From NCBI RefSeq assembly GCF_000422965.1, contig NZ_AUHB01000018.1:40442-104441 (forward strand): a stretch of 64,000 bases of DNA, given 5' to 3'. Position 1 is the stretch's first letter, and every line of letters begins with the position of its first letter. The notes beneath the pieces are model-generated. The model was not told the origin of the DNA. It was given only the letters and a program-made list of their open reading frames with translations, and made no database searches. The position numbers and the translations under genes were made by a program. Positions 55,923 through 64,000 of the stretch are shown piece by piece. Origin of the DNA: Pleomorphomonas oryzae DSM 16300 (lineage in GTDB: Bacteria; Pseudomonadota; Alphaproteobacteria; Rhizobiales; Pleomorphomonadaceae).

Positions 55923-56054
55923 AGAAAGGCGCGGCCTGATTCTCGCCGCATTTTTCCCTGTTTTGAGCCTTCGTCGCTGATCGCCGATAACCGCCGGTGG
56001 TCCCTATGGAGGCTCGTCCGCGCTGCCAACGCGGGTTTAAACAGGATTGACTGC

Positions 56055-56450
56055 ATGCAATTCAAAACAAGCGCCACCCGCGCTTTTTTCACGGCCGCTA
56101 TGGCGGTCGCGTTTTTTCACCAGGCGGCGCCCGCGCAAGCTCAATGCGGCAAAGCGTCCTGGTATGCCGAGCGCGGACGCACCGCGAGCGGCGAACGCAT
56201 GAATGTGGGCGCTCGCACCGCAGCCCATCGCACCCTGCCCTTTGGTACCCTCGTCGAGGTAGAAAACCTCAGAAACGGCCGCACCGTGGTGGTGCGCATC
56301 AATGATCGCGGCCCATTCGTCAAGGGCCGGGTGATCGACCTGTCACGCGGCGCCGCCAGCGAGATCGGCCTCGTCAGCTCCGGTACGGCCAGCGTCCGTG
56401 TGTCGGTGCTCGACGGAAAAGGTGTGGCCGCGCCAGCCGTGTGCGGCTGA
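56055..56450 (+). CDS. rlpA: RlpA-like septal ring lytic transglycosylase
   Basis: 131-aa exported protein. Signal peptide [29 protein letters not shown] is followed by the double-psi beta-barrel of Rlp[58 protein letters not shown]. The DRGPF motif holds the catalytic Asp. No SPOR domain, so this is the short form, and there is no lipobox cysteine. It cleaves naked glycan strands of peptidoglycan. Confidence 0.92.
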   Translation: MQFKTSATRAFFTAAMAVAFFHQAAPAQAQCGKASWYAERGRTASGERMNVGARTAAHRTLPFGTLVEVENLRNGRTVVVRINDRGPFVKGRVIDLSRGAASEIGLVSSGTASVRVSVLDGKGVAAPAVCG

Positions 56451-56558
56451 ATTTTCCCAACGGAAGACGGCGCTTCCAATCCAAGGAGCGCCGTCCGCCT
56501 CAGTCCGTGGCGATCAGGGCTTGACCCGCCGCCCGCCGCCAGCAATATCGCCGGCAAT

Positions 56559-56643
56559 GCGGACGTGGCGAAACTGGTAGACGCAAGGGACTTAAAATCC
56601 CTCGGCTTCGGTCATGCGGGTTCGAGCCCCGCCGTCCGCACCA
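56559..56643 (+). tRNA. tRNA-Leu (anticodon TAA)
   Basis: 85-nt type II tRNA: acceptor GCGGACG / CGTCCGC, anticodon arm AGGGA-CTTAAAA-TCCCT giving TAA, long variable arm CTCGGCTTCGGTCAT, T-arm GCGGG-TTCGAGC-CCCGC, A73 and an encoded CCA. Its 3' end abuts an integrase gene, so it is the likely attachment site of the element that follows. Confidence 0.95.
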
Positions 56644-56704
56644 GCAAACTCCTAAGGCATTGACTTTGCTGTAAAGTCCTACAATACAAGGACATAGAGA
56701 GAGA

Positions 56705-56735
56705 AATCTTCCCAAAAATCTTCCCAAAATTGGGA
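56705..56735. promoter_or_regulatory. Tandem 12-bp repeats and palindrome before the integrase
   Basis: AATCTTCCCAAA occurs twice without a gap (56705-56716, 56717-56728), and TCCCAA / TTGGGA (56722-56735) forms a palindrome. This looks like repressor or integrase arm-binding sites just before the integrase start. Confidence 0.45.
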
Positions 56736-56752
56736 TGAGGAAACGGGTACCT

Positions 56753-58471
56753 ATGTCCAAAACGCCGGGGCTGGTGATCAAGGGCGGAGCCTACTACTAC
56801 CGCCGCGGGGTGCCGGAAGACATTCGGCCAGCCTTCAAGAACAAGCGCGAGGTGTGGATAACGCTACGCGCGTCTGACAGGCGGCAAGCCAGCGAAGCTG
56901 CGCGCGCCGCCGCTGCTGAAGTTGACCGGCAGTTCCGAGCGGTACGACAAAAGGTCGACTCTGCCTTACATGATGCACCATCCGAGGCAGCGATCGTCGC
57001 AGACACGACGATGCAAAGCATTGTGCAGGACTATTTCTACCGGTTGGAAAAGGCGACAGTCGGCTATCCGGAACAAACGGACCGCGACAACTTGGATGTT
57101 GAGCTTGGTCAGCTTCTTGAAGGCGACGCCGCCGTCCCACACGTCAGCTCCATTGCTGTGCGATTAGCGGAGGAAAACGAACTCCCCATTTCGCTACCGG
57201 TGCAAAGCCGGAGCCTGCCGTTGCAACGGGTTGCAACGGAACAGTCGTCGGATAGGTCACTTGTACGTCTCGTCGAATTGGTCCGCCGCGCCGAGATTGA
57301 ACACGTCAAGCGCCGGCTCGATCGACTGGAAGGCGAAGACGGCGATAAGCCGCATGATCCTCTCTTCTCTTCTGTTTCGACCATTCTGCCGCCACCGCCG
57401 AAGGCGCGCATGCGCTCCACACTGGGCGAGGCAATTCATCGCTTCGAGACTGATCCGACGCGCGCCGATTTGTCGGAGGCCGCCGCCCAAAAGTACATCC
57501 TGCCATTCCGCGCTCTTCGAGAACTGCTGGGCGAGGACAAGATTTTGGCCGATATCGACCGGGCCGACTGTGTCGAGGCGTTCGAGCTTCTGTCCATGAT
57601 CCCGGCGAATATCAAGAAAAAGCGAAAATACGACGGCCTATCGCTGCGAGAAACGGCAGCGCTTTCGCAAGAGACGAACGATCAGCGCATTTCCGCGACA
57701 ACGCTGAGAAATCATGCGCACCACATATCCAGCTTTTTTAATTGGGCAATCCGCAAGGGCATCCTGACGGCTAACCCGGCAACACGCATGACGGTCGGCG
57801 CCAAGGGCGCACCATCGACGAGAAAGCCCTTCGCTCTATCGCAGCTCAACACCCTCTTCGCCGCGCTATCGAAGTGGTCCGAAGGCTTCGCCGGGAAAAA
57901 ATGGTCGCCACTGATAGCTCTGTTCTCCGGCATGCGCCTCGGCGAGATTGCGACGTTGCGAGTCAATGACGTAAGGACGATCGACGACACGATTTGCTTT
58001 GTGCTTGTCGAAACCGAGGAACGGAGACTGAAAACGCCGGGGGCAACCCGCAACGTGCCCGTTCATCCTGAGTTGGTTCGGCTGGGCCTGTTGCGGCACG
58101 TCGAAGTACGACGCGATGAAAGCGGCGACAGCGCTCGGCTATTCCCTGATCTGGCCGGCGACACGCAGCGGCAAATTGTCGACGTTTTCCAGAAGCGCTT
58201 TTCATACTTTATATCGCGACTGCCTGGCTTCGACGGTAGGGGTGCGGGCGTTAGTTTTCACAGCTTTCGGCATAGCTTCCGGGATGCGCTTCGCGAGGCT
58301 GGGGTGCCGATCGACGCCACGCGCACCCTTGGTGGCTGGGCACGCTCTGGCGGCGTCGAAGAGCGGTACGGCCAAGGAACGCGGCCGGCCACCTTGGCAA
58401 AATGGATGGACAAAGTCAGCTATCCCGGCCTTGCCCTGCCCGCCGCGCTCTACGATCAGCGACGATCGTAA
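56753..58471 (+). CDS. Tyrosine site-specific integrase
   Basis: 572-aa tyrosine recombinase, a long form with an N-terminal DNA-binding region (LVIKGGAYYYRRGVPEDIRPAFK) and a SAM-like core-binding domain. Catalytic residues are readable in the last third: Arg in SGMRLGEIATLRV, His-xx-Arg in FHSFRHSFRD, Trp in LGGWAR, and the nucleophile Tyr in EERYGQG. It lies 110 bases downstream of tRNA-Leu, the usual arrangement for an integrated element, which it would insert and excise. An alternative ATG at 56735 overlaps the palindrome and is less likely. Confidence 0.93.
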   Translation: MSKTPGLVIKGGAYYYRRGVPEDIRPAFKNKREVWITLRASDRRQASEAARAAAAEVDRQFRAVRQKVDSALHDAPSEAAIVADTTMQSIVQDYFYRLEKATVGYPEQTDRDNLDVELGQLLEGDAAVPHVSSIAVRLAEENELPISLPVQSRSLPLQRVATEQSSDRSLVRLVELVRRAEIEHVKRRLDRLEGEDGDKPHDPLFSSVSTILPPPPKARMRSTLGEAIHRFETDPTRADLSEAAAQKYILPFRALRELLGEDKILADIDRADCVEAFELLSMIPANIKKKRKYDGLSLRETAALSQETNDQRISATTLRNHAHHISSFFNWAIRKGILTANPATRMTVGAKGAPSTRKPFALSQLNTLFAALSKWSEGFAGKKWSPLIALFSGMRLGEIATLRVNDVRTIDDTICFVLVETEERRLKTPGATRNVPVHPELVRLGLLRHVEVRRDESGDSARLFPDLAGDTQRQIVDVFQKRFSYFISRLPGFDGRGAGVSFHSFRHSFRDALREAGVPIDATRTLGGWARSGGVEERYGQGTRPATLAKWMDKVSYPGLALPAALYDQRRS

Positions 58472-58692
58472 AGAAGACCACCAGAGCGCATCTGGTTGTT
58501 CGCCCACTCACATGCTGGTCGACGGCCACGCCAAGCTCACGGGCCAGGTGATACCCTTGTTTGACTTGTTGCAAACCTCTTCCTGTTTTGCAGGAGGCAA
58601 AAGCAAAGCCTGCTCGACACGTAGCAGCTATCACCAAAACAACAGCTCCAAAGCGGCGAGCCTGTCGATGGTCTGGCGACGTCTCGTGAGAC

Positions 58693-59097
58693 CTACTTGC
58701 GACGGGCCTGTGCTATCGCTTCAGCGGCAATGACGAGCAATTCAAGGTCAGGTACGTCCATGCCTGAGGCCGCTGATGCTAGCCGATCGCGCAGCAACTC
58801 ATGCGGCGATCTGTCAGCCCCTTCCGCTCGCACTCCCAGAAGCTGGTCCGGCGTGGTCCCCAATGCATCGGCTATGCGTATCAAGGAAGCTAAATCGGGC
58901 TCCCGCGTTCCGGCAACGTAGTTGCCGTATCTGCGTTCCGTGAGCCCAGCCCGACGGGCTACCTCTGCGTGCGCAAGACCGAAGAAAATAAAACACAGCC
59001 ATGTCCAAAGGGGCAGTTGCGTGGCAAGGGTGTCCGGCCGGATCAAGGCAGTTGCGTATTTGCGGACGTCGTCGGCCTCTAATGTTGGGACCGACAA
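58693..59097 (-). CDS. XRE-type helix-turn-helix regulator, N-terminus uncertain
   Basis: 134-aa frame containing a Cro/C1-type helix-turn-helix: LAHAEVARRAGLTERRYGNYVAGTREPDLASLIRIADALGTTPDQLLGV. The first helix expected before LAHAEVARR is poor (CFIFF). Sequence fitting a normal first helix (MAVFYFLRS) sits in the next frame, so a frameshift or mis-set start is likely. The frame opens with TTG and no ribosome binding site. It overlaps the divergent recombinase by 68 bases. Probable element-encoded repressor. Confidence 0.65.
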   Translation of the reverse strand: MSVPTLEADDVRKYATALIRPDTLATQLPLWTWLCFIFFGLAHAEVARRAGLTERRYGNYVAGTREPDLASLIRIADALGTTPDQLLGVRAEGADRSPHELLRDRLASAASGMDVPDLELLVIAAEAIAQARRK

Positions 59098-59704
59098 GGA
59101 CAGCGATAAACGTCAGCGCGAGGCCATTCGCTCTTTCAGCGAGCGTTCCGGATATGACCTCGTTGAGGAATATTATGACGCAGCTGTCTCCGGTGCTGAC
59201 CCAATTGAAACCCGACCAGGGTTCGCCGCGCTACTCGACCGCATCGAGACCAACGGAGTTAGAACGGTCATCGTCGAGGACGCTTCGCGTTTCGCACGCG
59301 ATCTCGTCACCCAGGAACTTGGCATCCTGCTTTTGATTGGTCGAGGCGTGACCGTACTGACCGCAGCAGGCGACGACCTGACAAACACGTCCGATCCCTT
59401 CAAAGTGGCCATGCGTCAGATTGCTGGCGCATTCGCGCAGCTTGAAAAATCCAGGCTAGTCAGCAAGCTGAAGGTAGCACGCGAGAGAAGGCGCGCTGCC
59501 GGAGAGAAGTGCGAAGGTCGGAAATCCCACGCCGAGTTGACGCCCGACGTTGTGGCCCTAGCCAAGAATTTGCGCCGCAAACCGAGAAAAGGGGAGCGGA
59601 TGTCGCTTCGGGATATCGCAGCCGAACTTGCCCGCCGTGGCCACGTCAGCGCAAACGGCACCCCTTTCTCGCCATCCGTCGTCCGATCCATGGTTCAGCC
59701 ATGA
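59030..59704 (+). CDS. Small serine recombinase (resolvase family)
   Basis: 224-aa recombinase. The catalytic serine lies in YLRTSSASN near the N-terminus, DKRQREAIRSFSERSGYDLVEEYYD follows, and the arginine motif is EDASRFARDL. The C-terminal HTH region reads MSLRDIAAELARRGHVSANGTPFSPSVV. It lacks the large zinc-ribbon and coiled-coil arm of big serine integrases, so it is of the resolvase/invertase size. A GTG start at 59030 fits the domain; nothing upstream in the frame is conserved. Its stop overlaps the next ATG (ATGA). Confidence 0.85.
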   Translation: MSGRIKAVAYLRTSSASNVGTDKDSDKRQREAIRSFSERSGYDLVEEYYDAAVSGADPIETRPGFAALLDRIETNGVRTVIVEDASRFARDLVTQELGILLLIGRGVTVLTAAGDDLTNTSDPFKVAMRQIAGAFAQLEKSRLVSKLKVARERRRAAGEKCEGRKSHAELTPDVVALAKNLRRKPRKGERMSLRDIAAELARRGHVSANGTPFSPSVVRSMVQP

Positions 59705-60387
59705 TCTTTGCAACGCGTTGCAACGCGGTTTTGCATCCCCGCAGGAACAGAGTGACACCTTTCGGTGAAATCGAGGCGACCCCGCACAAAGGTTCCATGA
59801 TGGGAAATCGCGGCGACCTCCACGCTGGCGACGGAACAGTCGTGCGGTCATGGAGGCACCGAAGCTGGATTTCATGCGTTACCGTAGACACAGGCGCCCC
59901 AGTTGTTTTCGATACACCGGGCCGATACACGCCATTGTTCTTCCTCGACGAGGCAGTGGCGTTGGCGGCTGGACATCGTCCCTGTGGGCGGTGCCGTGCG
60001 GAAGCCCTGAAGCTGTTCCGCAGCTGCTGGAAGACTGTCCACGGCTTCGCTCAAGATGCAGTCGTGTCGACCAGGGCGATTGATTATGAACTACACGCGG
60101 GCAGGCTCAGGGTCGGTGGTAAGGCCACCTACAGGGCACGTTTCGGCGATCTGCCGAAGGGCGCCTTTGTCGTCCTTGCCTCAAGTATTGATGCCAATAG
60201 CTCGCGGACGCCTAGCCTCCTCTGGAATGGCAAAGCTTATCCTTGGACGCACGCTGGTTATTGCGAACCAGTGGAGGTTCATACCGGAACCATGGTGGAC
60301 GTCCTCACACCACGACCGATCGTTGAAGTTCTGAAGGCCGGCTATAGCGAGTTGGTGTTGCCGAAGCTGAGCTGGGAGGGCACTTGA
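59701..60387 (+). CDS. Unknown protein with an Ada-like CxxC segment
   Basis: 228-aa protein, translationally coupled to the serine recombinase. The central stretch FFLDEAVALAAGHRPCGRCRAEALKLF resembles the second half of the Ada zinc-binding domain (EEALAAGYRPCxxC), but the first cysteine pair is not visible. The rest has VTPFGEIEATPHKGSMMGNRG near the N-terminus and a beta-rich C-terminal half (SLLWNGKAYPWTHAGY). No function is assigned. Being coupled to a recombinase on an integrated element, it may have a role in element mobility or DNA handling. Confidence 0.7.
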   Translation: MIFATRCNAVLHPRRNRVTPFGEIEATPHKGSMMGNRGDLHAGDGTVVRSWRHRSWISCVTVDTGAPVVFDTPGRYTPLFFLDEAVALAAGHRPCGRCRAEALKLFRSCWKTVHGFAQDAVVSTRAIDYELHAGRLRVGGKATYRARFGDLPKGAFVVLASSIDANSSRTPSLLWNGKAYPWTHAGYCEPVEVHTGTMVDVLTPRPIVEVLKAGYSELVLPKLSWEGT

Positions 60388-60792
60388 AGGAACCTATTCG
60401 CAGTTTCAGAAAGTGACCAAAAACCTGGCTCCTGGCCGCAGCACCTCCAACGCAGGGGCGTATTCTGAACGCCAAGCGAACCCAGTCGTCCTCTGGTGTA
60501 GTTGCCCTCACGAGAAGAGATCAAACGACTTCCAGCTTTATTCCTTGCAGGATAAGCAGCCGCAGGGATTTCCGATTTGGCGGGTGATTTTGCGCCAGCG
60601 ATTACTAGCGTGCACGAACTCTGAGTGGCGGATACTATCTTGATGTCAGCGCGACGCCGGACCAATGAGGTCGTGAACCTACATTGCTCGGTAGTCCGCC
60701 CCGTCAACTTGCCAAGGCTTTGAAAGGCGGCAAAAGCTACCCTATAATTGTTTCCGCCAGGCACAAATCACCCACCAACGCGTGTACCCTCT
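60388..60792. other. Intergenic region, lower GC
   Basis: About 400 bases between the Ada-like gene and the minus-strand hypothetical. Only short shadow frames were seen, and no tRNA, repeat or promoter could be supported. Confidence 0.45.
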
Positions 60793-61566
60793 CTACACCT
60801 CGATATTAGTCGAGGCGCGCTGGGCGAGCCAGGACATGTAGGTGTCCATCGAATAGGTGCCGGCGCTGCCGTTGCGGGCATGGATGACGGAAGTCGAGGT
60901 GTCCTGCGTCTTCACCATGTCGCCGACCTGCTTGTAGACAGCGGCGGCGGTTTCGCTGGTGAGCGAGGCAAAATTCGGAGAAATGATGTGATTTTTTGCG
61001 GACTTACCGACTGAATCGGTCCTGTTCGGATCTCCGCCGGCCACCGGCTCGGAGGGTGTCAGCGTCCCAGTCGGGGGAATGTCTGTGTCGGGCGTTATCG
61101 ACGTCGTTTCTAAGGGTTTCGACGACAGCGTCAAAGGCGGTGGCGTAATAGAACCTGACTTGTCGGCAATGTAACTATTCAGGAGAGAAAGATACTCCGT
61201 GAGAGAGTTCACCTCCTTGTCTCCGTAGTGGCCATAGATATTCTCTCCCTTATCGAGACCCTGCTCGATGTCAACCTCAACAAAACTCTTCATTTTGTTG
61301 GCGGATTCGAGACTTAGATTTGTGATGTTGGGCAGATAAGTATCATTACAGTCAAGTTTGTTACTCGCATCAATCTCCTCTTGCCGCGTCCTGAATTCGG
61401 TTTCCATCTGCTCAATTTGTGCCTTATAGGCGTTCAGTTGAGCGAGCTCTTCCGCCCCCAATGTCTTGCCACCCGTAACTCGACCTTCGTCGGGAGACGC
61501 ATGGATCTTCTGGCTGAGGGGAACACGAACCCCGTGAAGGCCAGAGGCACCCGAAATCGCGTTCAT
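60793..61566 (-). CDS. Hypothetical Ser/Thr-rich protein near the RTX gene
   Basis: 257-aa hydrophilic protein without a recognised family. An N-terminal helical part (ELAQLNAYKAQIEQMETEFRTRQEEID) is followed by a Pro/Ser/Thr-rich linker and a C-terminal region ending in GTYSMDTYMSWLAQRASTNIEV. No signal peptide or membrane segment. It reads in the same direction as the RTX gene, which lies upstream of it, and is 233 bases away with a terminator in between, so it has its own promoter. GC is lower than average. Confidence 0.6.
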   Translation of the reverse strand: MNAISGASGLHGVRVPLSQKIHASPDEGRVTGGKTLGAEELAQLNAYKAQIEQMETEFRTRQEEIDASNKLDCNDTYLPNITNLSLESANKMKSFVEVDIEQGLDKGENIYGHYGDKEVNSLTEYLSLLNSYIADKSGSITPPPLTLSSKPLETTSITPDTDIPPTGTLTPSEPVAGGDPNRTDSVGKSAKNHIISPNFASLTSETAAAVYKQVGDMVKTQDTSTSVIHARNGSAGTYSMDTYMSWLAQRASTNIEV

Positions 61567-61754
61567 TGTGCTGGTACTTTCATGCAGGAATTCTATGTTT
61601 CGTTCATCCGAGCGTTTGTCAGATGACCTCGTATTCGCCTCGCATGTTTCGTGCCAAATGTGCTTCCAGAGTCCTATGAATATTGGCTATTGCTGAGCGA
61701 AGCGTACCGTCATGATTTCGATACACCAAGCCCAACTCGGCTAAGCGAAGAAAC

Positions 61755-61780
61755 AGTGCCCCGATAAAGATCGGGGCACT
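61755..61780 (-). terminator. Terminator of the RTX gene
   Basis: Perfect 11-bp stem AGTGCCCCGAT / ATCGGGGCACT with a 4-nt loop, 20 bases past the RTX stop on the minus strand, followed by GTTTCTT. Confidence 0.85.
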
Positions 61781-61799
61781 CAATAGTATGACTGTTTAG

Positions 61800-64000
61800 C
61801 TAGACCAGTACACTACCTGAGAAAGAAACTCCGTCGGCAGTAACGAACTGCTCGATGGTGTTTCCTCCAGAATACCATCCCTCGAAATATGCCGCATAGC
61901 TTAAATTGCCGTTTCCATCCACCGCGTCCGCTGAAAATATGTACAGATTGTCTCCATCATGCCTATATCTAACGTCGCTGTAGTTTATTTCGTTCAAATT
62001 GACAGTATCTATACCTGACGCCCCTGTATCTGTTATGCCAACCCACATTTTTACATTGACGTTGTATGTATCTCCACCTTCGCCGCCATAACCGTCGCCG
62101 ACATTGTTCAGATTGATCGTATCTGCTCCGTCCTCCCCGTAGAGCGAGTATAAATAACCGTTACCATTGAGTATATCCGTCCCGGCACCGCCATATGCTG
62201 TTCCATCGGGCTCACCATCTTTAACACCGCTGCTAAGTACTGTGATTTGATCGTTATCATCGCCGCCATACGCGGTACCTCTAGTGACAACAATGATATC
62301 AGCGCCAGCCTCGCCATACGCTACGCTGCCGGCATCGTCGGCGGCGGTATAGATAGAGTCGTTGCCGTTGCCGCCAAAGAGCGTGTCTTTCTGGTTAGTG
62401 TTGCTCGAAGACGCGAGGGACCCGACATCGCTGCCAATGTCGCCGTAGATCACATCATTCCCGTCGCCACCGTGAATGTTGTCGTTGCCGCCAGCCCCTT
62501 CGAGCTTGTTAGCGAGCGCATTGCCCGTCAGCGTATCGCCGAAGGCGGAGCCAATAAGGTTCTCGACGTTGGCGAGGGTATCTCCAGCCGCGTCGCCGCC
62601 CGTGGCCGTACCTGCGAGGAGATCGATCTGAACCGCGGCACTGCTGGTCAGGTACCAAGCTCCGTCAATGCCAGCTCCACCGTCGATTGCGTCAGCGCCG
62701 GCCCCGCCGATGAAGACGTTGGCAGCGCTGCTGCCTACCAGAATGTCGTCGAAGCTAGTGGCCTTGACGACCTCTATGTCGGCTATCTTGTCATCTGCAG
62801 CGATTCCGGTGTGGATGCCGGTTGCTAAGTTGATCGAGATCGCCGTTGTAGAATTTTCATAACTGACTACATCTGTGCCGGCACCGCCTAGGAGATCGTG
62901 GGCGTCGCCGTTCTCTATAAACGTGTCGCCGTAATTGGATCCAGCGAGCCGCTCGATACTGTCGAAGGTGTCACCAGCTCCGATGCCGGAGATCGTCCCC
63001 GCAGCGAAGTTGAAAATCACCGCAGCGAAGCTGTCGGCATAGCTGACGGTGTCGGTGCCCGCCCCGCCATGGAACTGATCAGCGCCGCCGCCGCCCATCA
63101 GCGTGTCATTGCCGGCTCCGCCGGTGATGATGTTGTCATCGTTGTTGCCGGCGCCGGTAAAATTGTATGTGCCGGTATAGGTTAACTTCTCGACGTTGGC
63201 GTAGCCAGCGATGGAGAGGCTGGTGAGGGCGGTGCGAACCTCGTCGGTGCCGCCATTGGCAAACTCGGTGACAATGGCACCTTGGTTGCCGATGGTGTAG
63301 ACATCGTCGCCGTCGCCACCCTGAAGAGCGTAGCCAGAACCAGAGGTGGAGAGGATGTCGTTGTAGGCCGAGCCGACGACCCGAGTGATCTGGACGAGAG
63401 TGTCGCCCTGAGCGTCGCCGCCGGCACCGACAGTCGCGCCGGTACTGAGCGTGACGGTCACCGCCGCGCTGGACGTCGAGTAGTCGACGGTGTCGTTGCC
63501 GCCACCACCCTGGAAGTAGTCGGCGCCGGCCGACGCGACGAAGACGTCATGGTAGTTCGAGCCGAGGAAGTACTCGATGCCGTCATAGGTGTCGCCAGCC
63601 GCATCGCCGGTGTTGTTGGCGCCGTTCTTGAGGTCGACGGTAACGCCCGCCGTGGCGTCGCTATAGCTGGCCGTATCGGAGCCGGCACCGCCAATGAGCT
63701 GGTCAGCCCCCGCACCGCCGCGCAGCGTGTCGTTGCCGGCCCCGCCGACGAGGGTGTCGTTGCCCCATCCGCCAGAGAGATCGTCAATGCCGGCTCCGCC
63801 GGTGATGATGTTGTCGCCGGCGTTGCCCGTGCCGGTGAAGTTGGTTATGCCGGTGCTGGTGTAGGTGAGGTTCTCAACGTTGGTGTAGCCAGCGATGGAG
63901 AGGCTGGCCAGCGTGGTCTGCACCTCGTCGGTGCCGCCGTTGGCAAACTCGGTGACAATGGCTCCCTGGTTGCCGACGACGTAGATGTCGTCACCGTTGC
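61800..64000 (-). CDS. RTX repeat protein, partial (runs off the right edge)
   Basis: C-terminal part (more than 730 residues) of a large calcium-binding RTX protein. The nonapeptide GGxGxDxLx is found many times (GGAGNDTLRGGAGADQLIGGAGSD, GGNGNDSIYTAAD) and is interspersed with longer beta units (DTYDGIEYFLGSNYHDVF; AAGDTLANVENLIGSAFGDTLTGNALANKLEG). The C-terminus, VEQFVTADGVSFSGSVLV-like, is the probable type I secretion signal. Repeats fold into calcium-bound beta rolls outside the cell. No type I secretion genes are visible; they may lie beyond the edge. The start codon is outside the window. Confidence 0.92.
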   Translation of the reverse strand, partial: NGDDIYVVGNQGAIVTEFANGGTDEVQTTLASLSIAGYTNVENLTYTSTGITNFTGTGNAGDNIITGGAGIDDLSGGWGNDTLVGGAGNDTLRGGAGADQLIGGAGSDTASYSDATAGVTVDLKNGANNTGDAAGDTYDGIEYFLGSNYHDVFVASAGADYFQGGGGNDTVDYSTSSAAVTVTLSTGATVGAGGDAQGDTLVQITRVVGSAYNDILSTSGSGYALQGGDGDDVYTIGNQGAIVTEFANGGTDEVRTALTSLSIAGYANVEKLTYTGTYNFTGAGNNDDNIITGGAGNDTLMGGGGADQFHGGAGTDTVSYADSFAAVIFNFAAGTISGIGAGDTFDSIERLAGSNYGDTFIENGDAHDLLGGAGTDVVSYENSTTAISINLATGIHTGIAADDKIADIEVVKATSFDDILVGSSAANVFIGGAGADAIDGGAGIDGAWYLTSSAAVQIDLLAGTATGGDAAGDTLANVENLIGSAFGDTLTGNALANKLEGAGGNDNIHGGDGNDVIYGDIGSDVGSLASSSNTNQKDTLFGGNGNDSIYTAADDAGSVAYGEAGADIIVVTRGTAYGGDDNDQITVLSSGVKDGEPDGTAYGGAGTDILNGNGYLYSLYGEDGADTINLNNVGDGYGGEGGDTYNVNVKMWVGITDTGASGIDTVNLNEINYSDVRYRHDGDNLYIFSADAVDGNGNLSYAAYFEGWYSGGNTIEQFVTADGVSFSGSVLV
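63185..64000 (-). repeat. 684-nt modular repeat within the RTX gene
   Basis: The segment GTAGCCAGCGATGGAGAGGC occurs at 63201 and again 684 bases away at 63885, embedded in longer similarity encoding SLSIAGY(A/T)NVE(K/N)LTY. 684 nt is 228 codons, so the repeat keeps frame. It shows tandem duplication of a whole RTX module, continuing past the right edge. Confidence 0.75.

Noticed and set aside
56559..56643. A second copy of the tRNA-Leu 3' end marking the far attachment site
   Set aside because: The right part of the window was scanned by eye for the T-arm/acceptor sequence and no copy was seen; it may lie outside.
61800..64000. CRISPR-like periodic repeats at the right edge
   Set aside because: The repeats are in-frame protein-coding RTX units with variable spacing; no spacer/repeat structure.

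Overview
The window is high-GC DNA from an alphaproteobacterium, most likely of the order Hyphomicrobiales (Rhizobiales). The order call rests on several features: a BioR-type biotin regulator with its TTATCTATAA operators, a lysyl-phosphatidylglycerol synthase paired with an AcvB/VirJ-type hydrolase, a DUF3126 protein, a DUF1178 protein, and the ATP-grasp / alpha-E / transglutaminase-like operon. No rRNA, CRISPR array or replication origin was seen. The genus cannot be read from the sequence.

Layout. 0.1-5.2 kb: a class C beta-lactamase-fold hydrolase behind a palindromic operator, a tRNA-like relic, a methyltransferase, and the biotin locus bioR-bioY-bioB. 5.2-11.8 kb: a membrane acyltransferase, a Phd/VapC toxin-antitoxin pair, a membrane-anchored AraC regulator, a diguanylate-cyclase-like protein with a degenerate signature, and the crcB-rluC pair. 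12.1-20.3 kb: the potassium transporter Kup, a periplasmic L,D-transpeptidase, a DUF971 protein, a GGDEF-EAL protein, small hypothetical proteins and cysE. 21.3-26.4 kb: an acyl-CoA/ACP synthetase, then gst, cysQ and an AGE-type sugar isomerase on one strand, and a half-size EamA transporter. 26.6-34.6 kb: a beta-galactoside-type uptake and hydrolysis locus (LacI/EbgR-like regulator, binding protein, two permeases, GH2 glycosidase, ATPase). Candidate operators and two related 77-79 nt palindromes lie between the regulator and the operon.

34.7-40.9 kb: a secreted hypothetical, the ATP-grasp / alpha-E / transglutaminase-like operon (the transglutaminase-like member lacks its catalytic Cys and His), and two paralogous secreted PRC-barrel proteins. 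41.0-44.7 kb: a FecCD-type metal or oxyanion transporter followed by a ModA-like protein without a signal peptide. A ModE-type Mo-box upstream points to molybdate or tungstate uptake. 44.7-56.5 kb: mostly housekeeping genes (radC, a MazG-like protein, DUF4139, map, sfsA, lpiA/mprF with acvB, a MoCF-domain protein, gpt, rlpA).

56.6-64.0 kb: tRNA-Leu(TAA) with a tyrosine integrase just downstream marks the edge of an integrated element. Beyond it are an XRE-type regulator with an odd N-terminus, a small serine recombinase translationally coupled to an unusual protein with an Ada-like CxxC segment, an unrecognised serine/threonine-rich protein, and a large RTX protein. The RTX gene is built from 684-nt modules and runs off the right edge. 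The far end of the element is not in the window.

The observations most worth following up are the Mo-box-controlled FecCD transporter with its leaderless ModA-like partner, the catalytically dead transglutaminase in the ATP-grasp operon, the paired 77-79 nt palindromes, and the serine recombinase / Ada-like gene pair.
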